Under the pieces are notes generated by a model. It worked only from the letters and a program-made list of their open reading frames with translations, ran no database searches and was not told where the DNA came from. From Anaerolineales bacterium (GTDB taxonomy: Bacteria; Chloroflexota; Anaerolineae; Anaerolineales; Villigracilaceae), in the NCBI GenBank assembly GCA_030680795.1, contig JAUXUL010000027.1, positions 62,001-126,000 on the forward strand: a stretch of 64,000 bases of DNA. The letters are read 5' to 3'. Shown here one piece after another: positions 1 to 8,194 of the stretch. The number at the start of each line of letters is the position of its first letter. Within the stretch, counting starts at the first letter, position 1. Made by a program: the position numbers and the translations under genes.

Positions 1-45
1 GAGCTTGATCTTTTCAAAGGATTGAATGGATTGAACAGTTTTCAT
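1..45 (-). CDS. 5' end of a gene running off the left edge
   Basis: An ATG on the minus strand at 45 opens a frame that stays open to the window edge and reads MKTVQSIQSFEKIKL. Only 15 codons are visible, so no family can be assigned. The short helical start would fit an ArsR-type regulator, but that is a guess. The gene would diverge from the riboswitch promoter at 121. Confidence 0.4.
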   Translation of the reverse strand, partial: MKTVQSIQSFEKIKL

Positions 46-120
46 GGGCGTTCTCTGATAAGGAAAAACTTAACTGTGAGTTTAAGATAAAAACCTTTAT
101 AAGTCAAGCGGAATTTTTAT

Positions 121-149
121 TTGACATGCCCCATTCGCTATGTTATAAA
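121..149 (+). promoter_or_regulatory. Consensus extended -10 promoter for the SAM riboswitch
   Basis: TTGACA at 121-126 is followed after exactly 17 bases by TATAAA at 144-149, with a TG one base upstream (141-142), an extended -10. Transcription would begin near 156 and read straight into the riboswitch. Confidence 0.85.
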
Positions 150-171
150 ACAGGAACGATTTTGTGATCTG

Positions 172-293
172 TACTCATCCAGAGAGGTGGAGGGAACGGC
201 CCTGTGAAGCCTCGGCAACCGTTTAAGCGGTGCCAACTCCGTCGTAGGAAAACCGTAAAGGTTATCCCTGCGGAAGATGGGAGTTGCGTGTGT
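172..293 (+). promoter_or_regulatory. SAM-I (S-box) riboswitch
   Basis: The run shows the conserved S-box core in order: CTCATCCAGAGAGGTGGAGG, then GGCCCTGTGAAGCCTCGGCAACC split over the next bases, GGTGCCAACTCC, and a closing GATGGGAG that pairs with the first strand (P1). This class binds S-adenosylmethionine and normally turns off methionine or cysteine genes by favouring a terminator. A terminator follows at 301. The expected target, metH, lies about 3.1 kb downstream behind unrelated genes. Confidence 0.93.
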
Positions 294-300
294 TGAAGGA

Positions 301-327
301 CGCCTCTCTTTCTGGAGAGGCGTTTTT
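301..327 (+). terminator. Intrinsic terminator of the SAM riboswitch
   Basis: CGCCTCTC (301-308) and GAGAGGCG (315-322) form a perfect 8-bp stem with a 6-base loop, followed by TTTTT (323-327). It is the expression platform of the S-box element. Confidence 0.92.
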
Positions 328-340
328 GTTGCATATGCTT

Positions 341-424
341 ATGTCTTTGCGAGGGCTGGTGGTTGAGTAGGGCAAGCGCTTTATTCGCCCGTATCGAGAC
401 CCAGCCACCACAATGACGAAAGGA
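341..424. repeat. Inverted-repeat element (CTGGTGG...CCACCA)
   Basis: GGCTGGTGGTTGAGTAG near 354 is partly complementary to CTATCGAGACCCAGCCACCA-like sequence ending near 410. The unit starts CTTTGCGAGG and ends CAATGACGAAAGG, the same outer edges as the longer interspersed repeats at 39.2 and 52.6 kb. It lies between the riboswitch terminator and the first gene. Confidence 0.6.
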
Positions 425-429
425 ATATT

Positions 430-771
430 ATGCAAATCGGCGAAACAATTTACGTAACGACTCGCGAAGAATTCCGCGAGTGGCTGGAAAAAAATCACAA
501 GACCTGCAAAGAGATATGGTTGATTCAGTACAAGAAATTCACGCAAAAACCATCCATCCCTTATGTGGATGCGGTGGAAGAAGCCATCTGCTTTGGCTGG
601 ATTGACGGCTTCGAAAAAGGCATGGATGACCAGCGCTTTGCCAAACGCTTTACGCCGCGCAGGCAGAAATCTCTTTGGACAGACACGAATATTGAGCGCG
701 CGCGCAGAATGATCGAAGAAGGCAAGATGACCGAGGCGGGGCGGGCGATGTTGCCGAAGGGTGTGAAGTGA
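430..771 (+). CDS. YdeI/OmdA-like protein, C-terminally short
   Basis: This 113-residue protein matches the N-terminal half of the YdeI/OmpD-associated family (PF13376 type). The telling stretches are SREEFREWLEKNH-like, PYVDAVEEAICFGWIDG and the R-F-TPRRQKSLWT segment. Family members are usually about 190 residues with a further helical C-terminal part, which is missing here. The stop falls about 25 bases before a REP-like element at 795, so the gene may have been truncated by insertion. Its function is poorly known; some relatives protect against bacteriocins. It is the first gene after the riboswitch, but nothing links it to methionine. Confidence 0.8.
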   Translation: MQIGETIYVTTREEFREWLEKNHKTCKEIWLIQYKKFTQKPSIPYVDAVEEAICFGWIDGFEKGMDDQRFAKRFTPRRQKSLWTDTNIERARRMIEEGKMTEAGRAMLPKGVK

Positions 772-794
772 GTGAAATGAGTTTATGCAATGAA

Positions 795-903
795 CGAGGG
801 GCTAAAGCCGCCTGCTCATTTCATTGAAGCCCTTCGGGCTGACAAGCGAGTCGGTTTCAACCGACTTTCACGAACTGAGGCTGGGATTTATCCCGACGGA
901 CAC
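795..903 (+). repeat. REP-like multi-hairpin element, copy 1
   Basis: The unit reads GGGGCTAAAGCCGCC, a hairpin AAGCCCTTCGGGCTGA, a second hairpin AGTCGGTTTCAACCGACT, then ACTGAGGCTGGGATTTATCCC. It is closely repeated at 1356 in the same orientation on the other side of the transposase gene. This is the arrangement of REP elements around a REP-associated transposase. Confidence 0.8.
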
Positions 904-918
904 AGAAAGGAAACCACC

Positions 919-1332
919 ATGACCTACTGGCGACTCCATTATCACCTCATCTGGGCAACACATGACCGCGAACCCAGCCTCACGCCCGAACGCGAGAAAA
1001 TGTTTTACGGCGTGCTTTACAACAAAGGTAAAGAACTCGGATTGATAATCCACGCCGCTGGTAATATTGAAGACCATGCTCATGTTGTTGCATCCATTCC
1101 ACCAAAACTCGCGGTTGCAGATTGTGTTCGTCATCTCAAGGGCGCAAGCGCATACGCCATTAATCACATGGACGGTAGCGATGGCAAATTCAAATGGCAA
1201 GGCGGATACGGTGCGTTGAGCGTTAGCGAGCGTTCATTGGAAACGGTGATGGAATATGCCGCAAGACAGAAGGAACATCACCGCGATAATAAATTGATTG
1301 CGGTGTATGAGAGAATTGATGAGGAAGAATGA
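919..1332 (+). CDS. REP-associated tyrosine transposase (IS200/IS605 TnpA-like)
   Basis: A 137-residue Y1 HUH transposase. The HUH metal site is H53-A54-H55 (EDHAHV), and the nucleophile is probably Y113 in VMEYAARQKEHH. The FKWQGGYGALSVS and RQKEHHRD segments are family hallmarks. The ATG at 919 is chosen because AAAGG sits 8 bases upstream; an upstream in-frame start at 790 would read through the REP element. There is no partner TnpB and no obvious IS ends, and near-identical REP-like elements lie on both sides, so it fits a domesticated RAYT that acts on these repeats as single-stranded DNA. Confidence 0.9.
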   Translation: MTYWRLHYHLIWATHDREPSLTPEREKMFYGVLYNKGKELGLIIHAAGNIEDHAHVVASIPPKLAVADCVRHLKGASAYAINHMDGSDGKFKWQGGYGALSVSERSLETVMEYAARQKEHHRDNKLIAVYERIDEEE

Positions 1333-1355
1333 ATGAGACAGCGAGGTTTTGTGCG

Positions 1356-1475
1356 ATTTGGGTTGAGCGGGGCTGAAGCCGCCTCCTCAGCACATGGAAG
1401 CCCTGCGGGCTAATCACGCGAGTCCGCTTTAGCGGACTTTCACGCACTGAGGCAGGGATTTATCCCGCCGATTCC
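1356..1475 (+). repeat. REP-like multi-hairpin element, copy 2
   Basis: Same order of parts as copy 1: GGGGCTGAAGCCGCC, AAGCCCTGCGGGCT, AGTCCGCTTTAGCGGACT, ACTGAGGCAGGGATTTATCCCG. The stem-loop arms differ from copy 1 by paired changes (GTCGG/CCGAC versus GTCCGC/GCGGAC), so the hairpins are kept while the sequence drifts. Confidence 0.8.
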
Positions 1476-1564
1476 CCCGTGCGGACACAACCCCGCCGAA
1501 TCCCCGCGCTGGAAGATGTGCAAGGATTGGAAATCTGACCTCTCGTAATGTAGAATGAAGCATA

Positions 1565-2251
1565 ATGCATACTAACCCTGATTGGAAAGAATACGAGAAT
1601 CTCGTTTGTGAAGCAATGAAACAAGAAAACCCCGATTTGAAAATCGAACGCGATATCAAATTACATGGTCATATTTCAGAAACAAAAAGACAAATTGACA
1701 TTGCGGCAAAAGGCAGAATCGCAGGTCATAATGTGTTTGTTGTTATAGACTGCAAAAAATATTCAAGTAAATTAGATGTGAATGATGTCGGAAGTTTTAT
1801 AACATTTTTGAACGATGTTGGCGCAGATATAGGTATCCTTGTAACACAGAAAGGTTTTTCGGAGAGCGCCAAAAACCTAGCAAAAAAGAGTCGTGTTAAA
1901 CTTGAAATTAAAACACTCGAAGAATTGCGCGAATATAAAATCACTTTTGACTATTGTGAAGAATGCGACCGTGGAGAAGATCATTTTCCAGGCGTTATAC
2001 GGTGGACAGGATTTGAAGGTTTGGCTGGTGATATAAACAAAGTAAAAGAAGCAGGTCATTGTGACTGGTGCGGAAGTTTACATATTCGTTGTCAAGACTG
2101 CAATACCATAACAGGCATACCAGAAACACTTTACCAAAAATCTGTTGAATGCCTTGGCAGATGCGGAATAATATTTAGGGTAAATCTTGAATATGTCGGT
2201 CACGGAATGAACGACTTTGTTCTGATTGTAAAAAACAATGATATTGAATAA
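1565..2251 (+). CDS. Mrr-like restriction endonuclease with Cys-rich tail
   Basis: This 228-residue protein has an Mrr_cat-type nuclease core: D45 in RQIDIA and D62-C-K64 in VFVVIDCKKY fit the PD-(D/E)XK pattern with Asp in place of Glu. The GSFITFLNDVGADIGILVTQKGF-like stretch is typical of Mrr relatives, which cut modified or foreign DNA. The C-terminal third carries CxxC-like pairs (CEEC, CDWC, CQDC, CLGRC), probably a zinc ribbon. TAGAAT lies 8 bases before the ATG and there is no clear ribosome-binding site. It is AT-rich compared with metH, which suggests transfer. It may work with the nuclease fusion downstream. Confidence 0.78.
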   Translation: MHTNPDWKEYENLVCEAMKQENPDLKIERDIKLHGHISETKRQIDIAAKGRIAGHNVFVVIDCKKYSSKLDVNDVGSFITFLNDVGADIGILVTQKGFSESAKNLAKKSRVKLEIKTLEELREYKITFDYCEECDRGEDHFPGVIRWTGFEGLAGDINKVKEAGHCDWCGSLHIRCQDCNTITGIPETLYQKSVECLGRCGIIFRVNLEYVGHGMNDFVLIVKNNDIE

Positions 2252-2315
2252 TGCAAAACGAGTCCGCTCCAGTAGACTTCCGAGCACTGAATCTGAGGTT
2301 TATTTCAAGTCGAAT
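2252..2315 (+). repeat. Degenerate REP-like element, copy 3
   Basis: Traces of the same unit are visible: ACGAGTCCGCTCCAGTAGACTTCCGAGCACTGA, then GAGGTTTATTTCAAG in place of GGGATTTATCCC. The hairpins are decayed. It abuts the stop codon of the Mrr-like gene. Confidence 0.5.
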
Positions 2316-2376
2316 TACCATACTGGGGAGGTAGACAGATTGGCATCTTAAATTTTTGCCTTGGAGAAGAAAAACA

Positions 2377-3381
2377 ATGATCAACACTAATATTACAAAA
2401 ATAGGCTTATTGGATAACGCTTTCCATTCCTTGCACCGTGGTTATGAGATGTTTAATAAAGGGAAGCAGAAACAAGACCCTCTGGCTCTAAAAGAAGCCA
2501 TAATCTGGATTCATCATGGAATAGAGCTTTCAATCAAACAATTACTTGTTCAATCAAATGAATATTTGATTTTTGACAATGTCGATAGAGCAGTAGAAAA
2601 ATTATCTCAACTTCGCAAAAAGACTGACATGGGCAACGCTAACGCACTTGACTTATTTGACTATAGTGAAAGCATTACTACCGTAGGTTTTGGTAAATTA
2701 ATCGATAGAGCTGCAATAATGCTAAATCTTCAAGAGCTTGCTCAAGGAACAACGCTGCGAAACAAGATCGACGCATTGACAAGTTACCGCAATAAAATTG
2801 TGCATTACACAATTGAAGTTCAGTTAGACGATGTAATTACCCTTTTGGCTGACTTAGTAGAACCACTTCTGTCATTGTTAGAGCAAGAACTTCAAGACAA
2901 AAAATTTGTAGCAAAATACGCCTCTGCAATTAGAAGAAATGCGCAGCTGGTTTCTGAAACATATCATTTGAAATATGTTGAGACAGAAAAACGAATTATG
3001 CGCCTTATTGAAAAATTTAATGGACAGGAAGTTAGCGGGGTGTTGTTTGGAGTTAGGGGGAAAAGTAAAATCATACTTCCAAAATTTGACTCAATACAAA
3101 AAATATCTGATTCAAAAGATATTGGTTTTGATATTTTAGCAAAAAATAACACAGATATTTGGCCAGTGGAGATAAAACTGGGCAATTTGAATCGTGGTGC
3201 TGTTAATCATCTTATAGATAAAATTCGACGCAACAAAAGTAAATTGAATGAGAACGCGAAGCCCTGGCTCATAGTATTGAGCCCCGAGAAAGCATATATA
3301 AGCGGGGCTTTATACTATAAAGATTTATTTACATCAAATGAAGCAGATATTAAAGAACTAGAACACTTACTTAATTCGTAA
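2377..3381 (+). CDS. HEPN-like domain fused to a PD-(D/E)XK nuclease-like domain
   Basis: A 334-residue protein that I do not recognise as a named family. The N-terminal half is helical with A-I-x-W-I-H-H-G-I-E-L-S-I-K near residue 45 and R138-NKIV-H143, the Rx4-6H motif of HEPN ribonucleases. The C-terminal half has D252 (DIGFDIL) and E265-I-K267 (PVEIKLG), a D...ExK nuclease pattern. The ATG at 2377 is chosen over 2356 because GGAGAAG lies 7 bases upstream. HEPN and PD-(D/E)XK domains are both common in abortive-infection and restriction systems. With the Mrr-like gene it forms an AT-rich pair that may be a small defence unit. Confidence 0.65.
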   Translation: MINTNITKIGLLDNAFHSLHRGYEMFNKGKQKQDPLALKEAIIWIHHGIELSIKQLLVQSNEYLIFDNVDRAVEKLSQLRKKTDMGNANALDLFDYSESITTVGFGKLIDRAAIMLNLQELAQGTTLRNKIDALTSYRNKIVHYTIEVQLDDVITLLADLVEPLLSLLEQELQDKKFVAKYASAIRRNAQLVSETYHLKYVETEKRIMRLIEKFNGQEVSGVLFGVRGKSKIILPKFDSIQKISDSKDIGFDILAKNNTDIWPVEIKLGNLNRGAVNHLIDKIRRNKSKLNENAKPWLIVLSPEKAYISGALYYKDLFTSNEADIKELEHLLNS

Positions 3382-3416
3382 TTTTAATGCTTTTAGTTTA
3401 GGAGAATAAAGATAAC

Positions 3417-6400
3417 ATGAATCGCAAATACACCAACCGCCGTTACCTCGACGCCCTCGAAAAGAAAGTGCTCGTCTTCGATGGGGCGATGGGCACCAGC
3501 CTGCAAACCCAAAACCTCACGGCCGAACATTTTGGCGGCGAGCAATATAACGGATGCAACGACTACCTCGTCATCTCGTATCCTGAAGCCGTAGAAAAAG
3601 TTCACCGCTCGTTTCTCGAAGTCGGCGTGGACGCGCTCGAAACGGACACATTCCGCTCCAACCGTTTGACAATGGTGGAATACAAACTGCAAGACCGCGT
3701 GATCGAGATCAACATGGCTGCTGCAAGCCTCGCGCGCAAGCTTGCCGATGAATATGCCGCCAAAACGGGACAACCCCGCTTTGTCGCAGGTTCCATCGGC
3801 CCCTCAGGTAAACTCCCATCCGCCAATGACCCCGACCTGTCCAACGTCACCTTCGACGAACTCGCCGATGCTTTCCGTGAGCAAGCCGTCGGACTCATTC
3901 AAGGCGGCGTGGATGTTCTCCTTATCGAAACCTCGCAAGACATCCTCGAAGTCAAAGCCGCCATCACAGGCCTGCACAAAGCCTTCGACGAGACTCAAAT
4001 CTATTTGCCGATCCAAGCTCAGGTCACGCTCGACACGACCGGCCGCATGCTGCTCGGTACCGATATCAATGCCGCGCTCGCCATCCTCGAAGGCATGGGC
4101 ATTGATGTCATCGGTCTCAATTGTTCCACGGGTCCCGAACACATGCGTGAGCCAATCCGCATCCTCGGCGAAAATTCCACGCTGCCCGTTTCGTGCATCC
4201 CCAACGCGGGGCTTCCGCTCAACGTGGATGGTCAAGCCGTTTATCCGCTTGAGCCTGAACCGTTTGCGAATGATCTCTATGAATTCGTCACTAAATATAA
4301 TATTTCAGTTGTGGGCGGATGCTGCGGAACGACTCCCGAACACCTGCGACTCTTGATTCAAAAACTGGATTCACTACCCGCGACGAAAAGACCGCTTCGC
4401 TCCACGCCTCAGCTTGCTTCCGCCATGTCGGCAATTTCCATGCGACAGGATCCTCCGCCAACCCTGCTCGGTGAGAGATGCAACGCGCAAGGTTCACGCA
4501 AGTTCAAGCGGCTGCTGCTCGAAGAAGATTACGATGGCATTTTGGAGATCGCGCGCGAACAGGTTGAATTCGGCGCGCACGCCATTGACATTTCCTGCGC
4601 CGTCACCGAACGCCCCGACGAAATTGAACTCATGCGCAAGGTGGTCAAGAAACTTGAGATGGGCGTGGACGTTCCTTTGGTGATTGATACGACCGAATTG
4701 GATGTTCTCGAAGTCGCGCTCAAGACCGCGCCTGGACGTTGTTTGATCAATTCGACACATCTCGAGTCAGGCCGCGAAAAAGCCGATAAGATTTTTAAAC
4801 TTGCAAAAGAACACAATGCCGCTGTTATTGTTTTGACGATTGACGAAAATGGCATGGCAAAGACTCGCGAGAAGAAACTCGAAGTCGCCAAACGCATCTA
4901 CGACATTGCCGTCAACGACCACGGACTCAAGCCCGAAGATTTGGTCTACGACGCCTTGACTTTCACGTTGGCAACTGGTGACGCTGAATTTGTCGACTCG
5001 GCGATTGAGACCATCGAAGGCATCCGCCTCATTAAAGAAAACCTGCCTGGCGTCATGGCTTCCCTTGGCGTAAGTAATTTGTCGTTTGGCCTGGCGCAAC
5101 ATGCGCGCCCCGTGCTCAATTCGATCATGCTTTACCACTGCGTAAAGGCTGGCATGGATATGGCTATTATCAATCCATCGCATGTTACCCCGTATGCAGA
5201 CATCAACGCCGAAGAAAAAGAAATGGCTGAAGACCTGCTCTTCAACCGCCGCGCCGACGCTTTGCAACGCTATATCGAATACTACGATAATGTCACCCCG
5301 CAATCGGCTGAAGACGCTGCGATTGACCCCACCAAAGACATGACGCCCGAACAAAGATTAAATTGGTGCATTGTTCATCGTCACAAGGAAGGCGTGGAAG
5401 CGGATATTGATACCATCATCAACCGCGGCGATTTCCCGACGAAACACGAAGCCGCCGTCTACACTCTCAATAACACTCTGCTCCCCGCCATGAAAGAAGT
5501 CGGTGACAAATTCGGCGCGGGCGAGTTGATCCTGCCTTTCGTATTGCAGTCCGCCGAAGTAATGAAGAAGACCGTCAATCACCTTGAGAATTATCTTGAG
5601 AAAGTTGAAGGCGTCACTAAAGGCACGGTCGTCATTGCCACCGTCTACGGTGATGTGCATGACATTGGCAAGAACCTCGTCAAGACTATTCTCGCCAACA
5701 ACGGCTACACTGTGATTGACCTTGGCAAGCAAGTCCCTGCCGAGACGATCATCACCAAAGCCGTTGAAGCGAATGCTACCGCGATTGGCTTGTCTGCTTT
5801 GCTGGTGTCTACTTCCAAGCAAATGCCTTTGATCGTGAATGAACTCCACCGCCGTGGACACAAAATCCCCGTGCTGGTTGGTGGCGCGGCCATCAATCGC
5901 CGCTTCGGCCGTCGCATTTTATTTGCCGAAGATGGCAATGTCTACGAACCGGGCGTCTTCTATTGCAAGGACGCCTTCGAAGGCTTGGAGACGATGGATC
6001 AGTTGATTGATCCAAATCGCAAACCTGCCCTGCTCGAGCAAATGCACAAAGATGCAGACATGGAAATGGGTCGCGCAAACAACGCTCAACGTTCAAACGT
6101 TAAAACGTCAACGCGTTCTAACATAATACCTATGCCTATTGCTCATCCCGTTAAATGGGGACAGCGAGTCGTAAAAGACATGCCGCTTGAAATGGTGCTC
6201 AAACACCTCAACATCAATGAACTATATCGCCTTTCATGGGGCGCGAAAAATACGCACGGCAAAGAATGGGACAAGATGAAGAAGGAGTTCGACGCCCGCC
6301 TGCAGAAGATGACAAAAGCCGCGCTCAAAGACGGTTGGCTCAAACCTCAAGCCGTCTATGGCTACTTCCCCTGCCAAGCCGATGGCGATGATTTAATTAT

Positions 6401-6929
6401 TTACGACCCTGCTACTTTTGCTGACTCGCCTGAATCGTTGATCCGCTTTTCCTTCCCACGCCAGCCATATGACGAGCATCTTGCACTTTCAGATTATTTC
6501 GCCACCATCGAGTCTGGCAAAATGGACGTAGTCGCATTTCAGGTTGTCACTGTCGGTCAGGAAGCCAGCGAGCGCTTCGACAAAATGCAAAACGCCAACG
6601 ATTACACCGAAGGCTACTTTACTCATGGACTAGCCGTCCAGACCGCGGAAGCGGCTGCGAATTATCTTCATGAACACATCCGCCGCGAAATGGGGCTTGC
6701 CGAAAATCAAGGCAAACGCTACTCATGGGGCTACCCCGCCATCCCAGAATTGGAAGATCATCTAAGAGTATTCCAACTGTTACCCGCCGCTGAAAAGGAA
6801 CTCGGCATAACATTATCTCCCGCGTATCAATTGATCCCCGAACAATCCACCGCCGCGATAATTTTGCATCATCCACAGGCAAAGTATTACAGTGTTGGTG
6901 AATCGCGCGTTGAGCAATTGATGAAGTAG
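3417..6929 (+). CDS. metH: Cobalamin-dependent methionine synthase
   Basis: This 1170-residue protein transfers a methyl group from methyltetrahydrofolate to homocysteine through cobalamin. Domains in order are homocysteine binding (about 1-310; zinc cysteines in GLNCSTGPEHM near 235 and GGCCGTTPEH near 300), folate binding from GERCNAQGSRKF near 351, the cap and B12 domain with GDVHDIGKN near 745, and the AdoMet reactivation domain with RYSWGYP near 1101. Length and order match full-size MetH. GGAG lies 12 bases before the ATG. A low-complexity, AACGTT-rich stretch (about 6080-6125) encodes the linker before the last domain. Its natural control element is probably the S-box at 172. Confidence 0.97.
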   Translation: MNRKYTNRRYLDALEKKVLVFDGAMGTSLQTQNLTAEHFGGEQYNGCNDYLVISYPEAVEKVHRSFLEVGVDALETDTFRSNRLTMVEYKLQDRVIEINMAAASLARKLADEYAAKTGQPRFVAGSIGPSGKLPSANDPDLSNVTFDELADAFREQAVGLIQGGVDVLLIETSQDILEVKAAITGLHKAFDETQIYLPIQAQVTLDTTGRMLLGTDINAALAILEGMGIDVIGLNCSTGPEHMREPIRILGENSTLPVSCIPNAGLPLNVDGQAVYPLEPEPFANDLYEFVTKYNISVVGGCCGTTPEHLRLLIQKLDSLPATKRPLRSTPQLASAMSAISMRQDPPPTLLGERCNAQGSRKFKRLLLEEDYDGILEIAREQVEFGAHAIDISCAVTERPDEIELMRKVVKKLEMGVDVPLVIDTTELDVLEVALKTAPGRCLINSTHLESGREKADKIFKLAKEHNAAVIVLTIDENGMAKTREKKLEVAKRIYDIAVNDHGLKPEDLVYDALTFTLATGDAEFVDSAIETIEGIRLIKENLPGVMASLGVSNLSFGLAQHARPVLNSIMLYHCVKAGMDMAIINPSHVTPYADINAEEKEMAEDLLFNRRADALQRYIEYYDNVTPQSAEDAAIDPTKDMTPEQRLNWCIVHRHKEGVEADIDTIINRGDFPTKHEAAVYTLNNTLLPAMKEVGDKFGAGELILPFVLQSAEVMKKTVNHLENYLEKVEGVTKGTVVIATVYGDVHDIGKNLVKTILANNGYTVIDLGKQVPAETIITKAVEANATAIGLSALLVSTSKQMPLIVNELHRRGHKIPVLVGGAAINRRFGRRILFAEDGNVYEPGVFYCKDAFEGLETMDQLIDPNRKPALLEQMHKDADMEMGRANNAQRSNVKTSTRSNIIPMPIAHPVKWGQRVVKDMPLEMVLKHLNINELYRLSWGAKNTHGKEWDKMKKEFDARLQKMTKAALKDGWLKPQAVYGYFPCQADGDDLIIYDPATFADSPESLIRFSFPRQPYDEHLALSDYFATIESGKMDVVAFQVVTVGQEASERFDKMQNANDYTEGYFTHGLAVQTAEAAANYLHEHIRREMGLAENQGKRYSWGYPAIPELEDHLRVFQLLPAAEKELGITLSPAYQLIPEQSTAAIILHHPQAKYYSVGESRVEQLMK

Positions 6930-7251
6930 CGCAAATTGCCAATTTGCATAGAGGGCAAGATGGCAACTCATAGGCATCGAACTAACGATACGGCAGGTAC
7001 AAGCGTTGCCAATTAGATAGCGTAAACAGAGAGGTCTGGCTCAAGGTGGCGCCTCTTTTCTTGGCATGCGCTTTTGCCGAGCGGCGGGGTTTCTCCGCCA
7101 CCTTGCTTGGATTGCGCAGGATAATCAAACAATAGGGGGCAATTCGTGCCGAGAACGAGAACCAAGTTGAAGATGGTTTTCGCTTCGTACTGGACACTTC
7201 GATTCGCTCAGTGCAAGCCTCTACCTAATTCGTTTTTCTCAGGCATTCGTT
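6930..7251. other. Gene-free stretch between metH and tpx
   Basis: No convincing gene is visible. A 71-codon frame on the minus strand (6982-7197) lacks recognisable motifs and a ribosome-binding site. Inverted bits such as GCAAATTGCCAATTTGC just after the metH stop could form a weak hairpin. It may hold decayed sequence. Confidence 0.4.
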
Positions 7252-7776
7252 TTACTTCAAAGCTTCCTTCGCGGCGTTGATGACTTCATCGTAATTCGGT
7301 TCTTCAACGAGAGTTGGCAGATAGTTGACATAAGTTAATTTGCCATCGCGACCAACAATGAAGACAGAACGGCGCAAGTAGCGGCGTTCCTTGATGACCA
7401 AACCATATTTCAAGCCGAAATCAGTTTCGAGCACATCGGAAACGACTTTGACCTTGTCTACGCCAGCGGCGGCGCACCAGCGCTTTTGCGCCATGGGGAA
7501 ATCAGTGCTGATGGTGTAGATAATGATGTCATCGCCGAGTTTGGCGGCTTCTTCGTTGAAACGACGGGTCTCACGGTCACAGACATCGGTGTCAAGCGAA
7601 GGCACAGCAGATAATATAATCACCTTGCCCTTGGATTCCTGAATCGGATTCACAGGAGCCCAGCCAGGCACAACAGAAGTGAATTCAGGAGCCGTTTGCC
7701 CCACGTTCACTTCATCACCAAGCAGGGTCGCAAATTTATCGCCAAGTTTAAAAACGTCAGTACGAACAGTTGTCAT
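7252..7776 (-). CDS. tpx: Thiol peroxidase (atypical 2-Cys peroxiredoxin, Tpx)
   Basis: A 174-residue peroxiredoxin that reduces hydrogen peroxide and alkyl hydroperoxides using thioredoxin. The peroxidatic cysteine is C66 in PSLDTDVCDRET and the resolving cysteine is C101 in QKRWCAAAG, the Tpx spacing. The remaining segments (YTISTDFPMAQKRW and SDVLETDFGLKYGL) are also family-typical. AAGGAGAAAG precedes the ATG at a good distance. It stands alone; the thioredoxin gene at 19826 could supply its reductant. Confidence 0.95.
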   Translation of the reverse strand: MTTVRTDVFKLGDKFATLLGDEVNVGQTAPEFTSVVPGWAPVNPIQESKGKVIILSAVPSLDTDVCDRETRRFNEEAAKLGDDIIIYTISTDFPMAQKRWCAAAGVDKVKVVSDVLETDFGLKYGLVIKERRYLRRSVFIVGRDGKLTYVNYLPTLVEEPNYDEVINAAKEALK

Positions 7777-8194
7777 GCTTACTTTCTCCTTGTTTATAGA
7801 TAACGAATAGATAGTTGTAAAACGGAAACTCTTACTAGTGATTTGCAGATTTTACTGCATTATTTGCCTGCAATCCCAATCACCGGCTTCCAAATTTCGT
7901 GGATTTGACAGGCATTTGAGATTCGCTTTCAATACTTCGCTATCAAAGAACTCTTAATACTTACTTTAGTAATCACTACGAAATTCTTCAGTGCTTGGTT
8001 GTCGAGCTGGCAGGTTGACGGTTCGCCTGACTCACCTGCATCGGCATACGGCGCAAGTGTCGCGGCTCACCGAGTCGAAACCTTGTCGAGACTCATCTTC
8101 AGTAGTGTCTGCATTATCTTGTCCTCCGCAGGGGACATTTAAACTTTGGCAAAATGGGACATTTCTACTTTGGGCTAAAAAGTCAGCAAATACC
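7777..8194. other. Gene-free stretch upstream of tRNA-Arg
   Basis: The left part holds the divergent control region of tpx. The centre holds scrambled sequence with no supported frame, and the right part carries an IS-end-like pair of direct repeats at 8132-8173. It looks like the scar of old insertions. Confidence 0.45.
8132..8173. repeat. Two 18-base direct repeats resembling a transposon end
   Basis: GGGACATTTAAACTTTGG (8132-8149) and GGGACATTTCTACTTTGG (8156-8173) differ at two positions and lie 24 bases apart. Repeated GGGACATTT sites near an end are typical of IS21-like elements, but no transposase gene is left here. Confidence 0.5.

Noticed and set aside
6982-7197. 71-codon minus-strand frame after metH
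   Set aside because: No ribosome-binding site, no recognisable motif, and a composition like non-coding DNA.
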